Shown: positions 63,497 through 64,000 of the stretch, in pieces
How positions within the stretch are numbered: the first letter of the stretch is position 1
How the letters are laid out: each line of letters starts with the position of its first letter
Assembly (NCBI RefSeq): GCF_014171475.1
Contig: NZ_CP048817.1
Location: forward strand, 4,990,501-5,054,500
DNA from: Sphingomonas sp. So64.6b
GTDB lineage: Bacteria; Pseudomonadota; Alphaproteobacteria; Sphingomonadales; Sphingomonadaceae
Direction: 5' to 3'
Length of the DNA stretch: 64,000 nucleotides
Notes under the pieces: generated by a model
The model's input: only the letters and a program-made list of their open reading frames with translations
Told to the model about the DNA's origin: nothing
The model's database searches: none
Position numbers and translations under genes: made by a program

Positions 63497-64000
63497 ATGA
63501 TCGGCAATCTCACTCTCGACCAGCTTCGTGTGCTGGTGACGATCGCCGAAAACGGCAGCTTCTCTGCTGCGGGCCGCAAGCTCCGCCGCGCCCAATCGGC
63601 GATCAGCCAAGCCGTTGCGACCCTCGAAGAAGTCCACGGCGTCACGTTGTTCGACCGCGCCGGCCACCGTCCCCGCCTCACGGGAGTTGGTCGTGTGCTG
63701 GTTGGGCAAGCTCGAGTGGTGCTCGCGGGCGCGAACCACTTCGAGGCGATGGCTGCGGCCACGCGCGAGGGCATCGAGCCCGAGTTGGCAGTCGCGATCG
63801 ATCCGTTGGTGCCAACCACCGCCTTCATCGACAGCCTGCACGCGCTCCGCGCCGCTTTTCCCCATCTGCCGGTGAGCTTCTCGACCGAAGGGCTTGGAGG
63901 CGCCGAACGACGACTGCGCCGGGGAGAGGCTGCGCTCGCTTTCTGCATCCTGCTTCCGACTGTGCCCGAGGATATCGCCGCCCTGCCACTGCTCGGCGTC
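63497..64000 (+). CDS. LysR-family regulator (partial, runs off window)
   Basis: 168 codons are visible. The helix-turn-helix is LTLDQLRVLVTIAENGSFSAAGRKLRRAQSAISQAVATLE (residues ~5-44), followed by the effector domain start (GIEPELAVAIDPLVPTTAFIDSL). The ATG at 63497 is the first in frame before the HTH. It is divergent from the dioxygenase pseudogene and azoR, the usual layout for a LysR regulator with its target. The frame is still open at 64000. Confidence 0.88.
   Translation, partial: MIGNLTLDQLRVLVTIAENGSFSAAGRKLRRAQSAISQAVATLEEVHGVTLFDRAGHRPRLTGVGRVLVGQARVVLAGANHFEAMAAATREGIEPELAVAIDPLVPTTAFIDSLHALRAAFPHLPVSFSTEGLGGAERRLRRGEAALAFCILLPTVPEDIAALPLLGV

Larger units (their letters stand above)
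41427..64000. mobile_element. Second integrative element (ICE-like), left part
   Basis: Starts at the tRNA-Arg fragment with its own integrase beside it and runs off the window. It carries the backbone set common to alphaproteobacterial plasmids and ICEs (DUF932, ParB-like, DUF6117-like, methyltransferase/strawberry-notch helicase, Toprim, DUF2493, DUF736) plus cargo. No second att copy or intact tRNA-Arg is seen up to 64000, so conjugation genes and the right end are expected beyond. Confidence 0.72.

Overview
The window looks like a chromosome of a Sphingomonadaceae-type alphaproteobacterium. The evidence is high GC, GGAG-type ribosome binding sites, and gene families typical of sphingomonads (paired acyl-CoA dehydrogenases, CopAB, Ti-type TraA/TraC/TraD, DUF932/ParB/DUF736 integrative-element backbones). 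Family calls come from motifs read by eye; no database search was possible.

Region 1 (1-11.7 kb) is a catabolic cluster. It holds the tail of an acyl-CoA dehydrogenase, a FATP-type acyl-CoA synthetase, a KshA-like Rieske oxygenase, a luciferase-like flavin oxidoreductase, a LysR regulator, an SDR, two overlapping acyl-CoA dehydrogenases (a likely heteromer), a zinc alcohol dehydrogenase and a Baeyer-Villiger-type monooxygenase. The set suits oxidation and beta-oxidation of a steroid- or terpenoid-like carboxylic acid. Two divergent promoter regions share a CCCCAA..GGGG + CGCATG element with identical spacing.

Region 2 (11.7-15.9 kb) is a metal-response operon read leftwards: anti-sigma (CnrY-like), periplasmic sensor (CnrX-like, with all five remembered nickel ligands conserved), ECF sigma (CnrH-like), then copA and copB. 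A Cnr-type sensor thus appears wired to copper-resistance effectors.

Region 3 (16.1-41.4 kb) is an integrative mobilizable element bounded by two 47-bp copies of the 3' half of tRNA-Arg(CCG). It has a tyrosine integrase, an AlpA-like regulator, a ribbon-helix-helix protein with palindromic operators, a Tat-signal protein plus sigma-region-4-like pair, and TraD/TraC facing TraA across a Ti-like oriT. No type IV secretion genes are present. Cargo is a 13.4-kb gene for a ~4,450-residue RHS/YD-repeat protein with a putative nuclease tip, an overlapping immunity-like gene, a beta-helix tailspike-like protein and an Excalibur-domain protein.

Region 4 (41.4 kb to beyond the window) is a second element in tandem at the same tRNA gene. 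It has a P4-type integrase, a PIN toxin-antitoxin pair, and an ICE/plasmid-type backbone (DUF932, ParB-like, small conserved proteins, methyltransferase/strawberry-notch helicase, Toprim, DUF2493, DUF736). Cargo includes a CheB-CheR-PAS-HWE kinase with a single-domain response regulator, an azoreductase, a deleted LigB-type dioxygenase pseudogene and a LysR regulator. Several backbone genes have related structured 5' leaders, the strongest candidate here for an undescribed cis-acting RNA. An intact tRNA-Arg(CCG) is expected to the right of this window.
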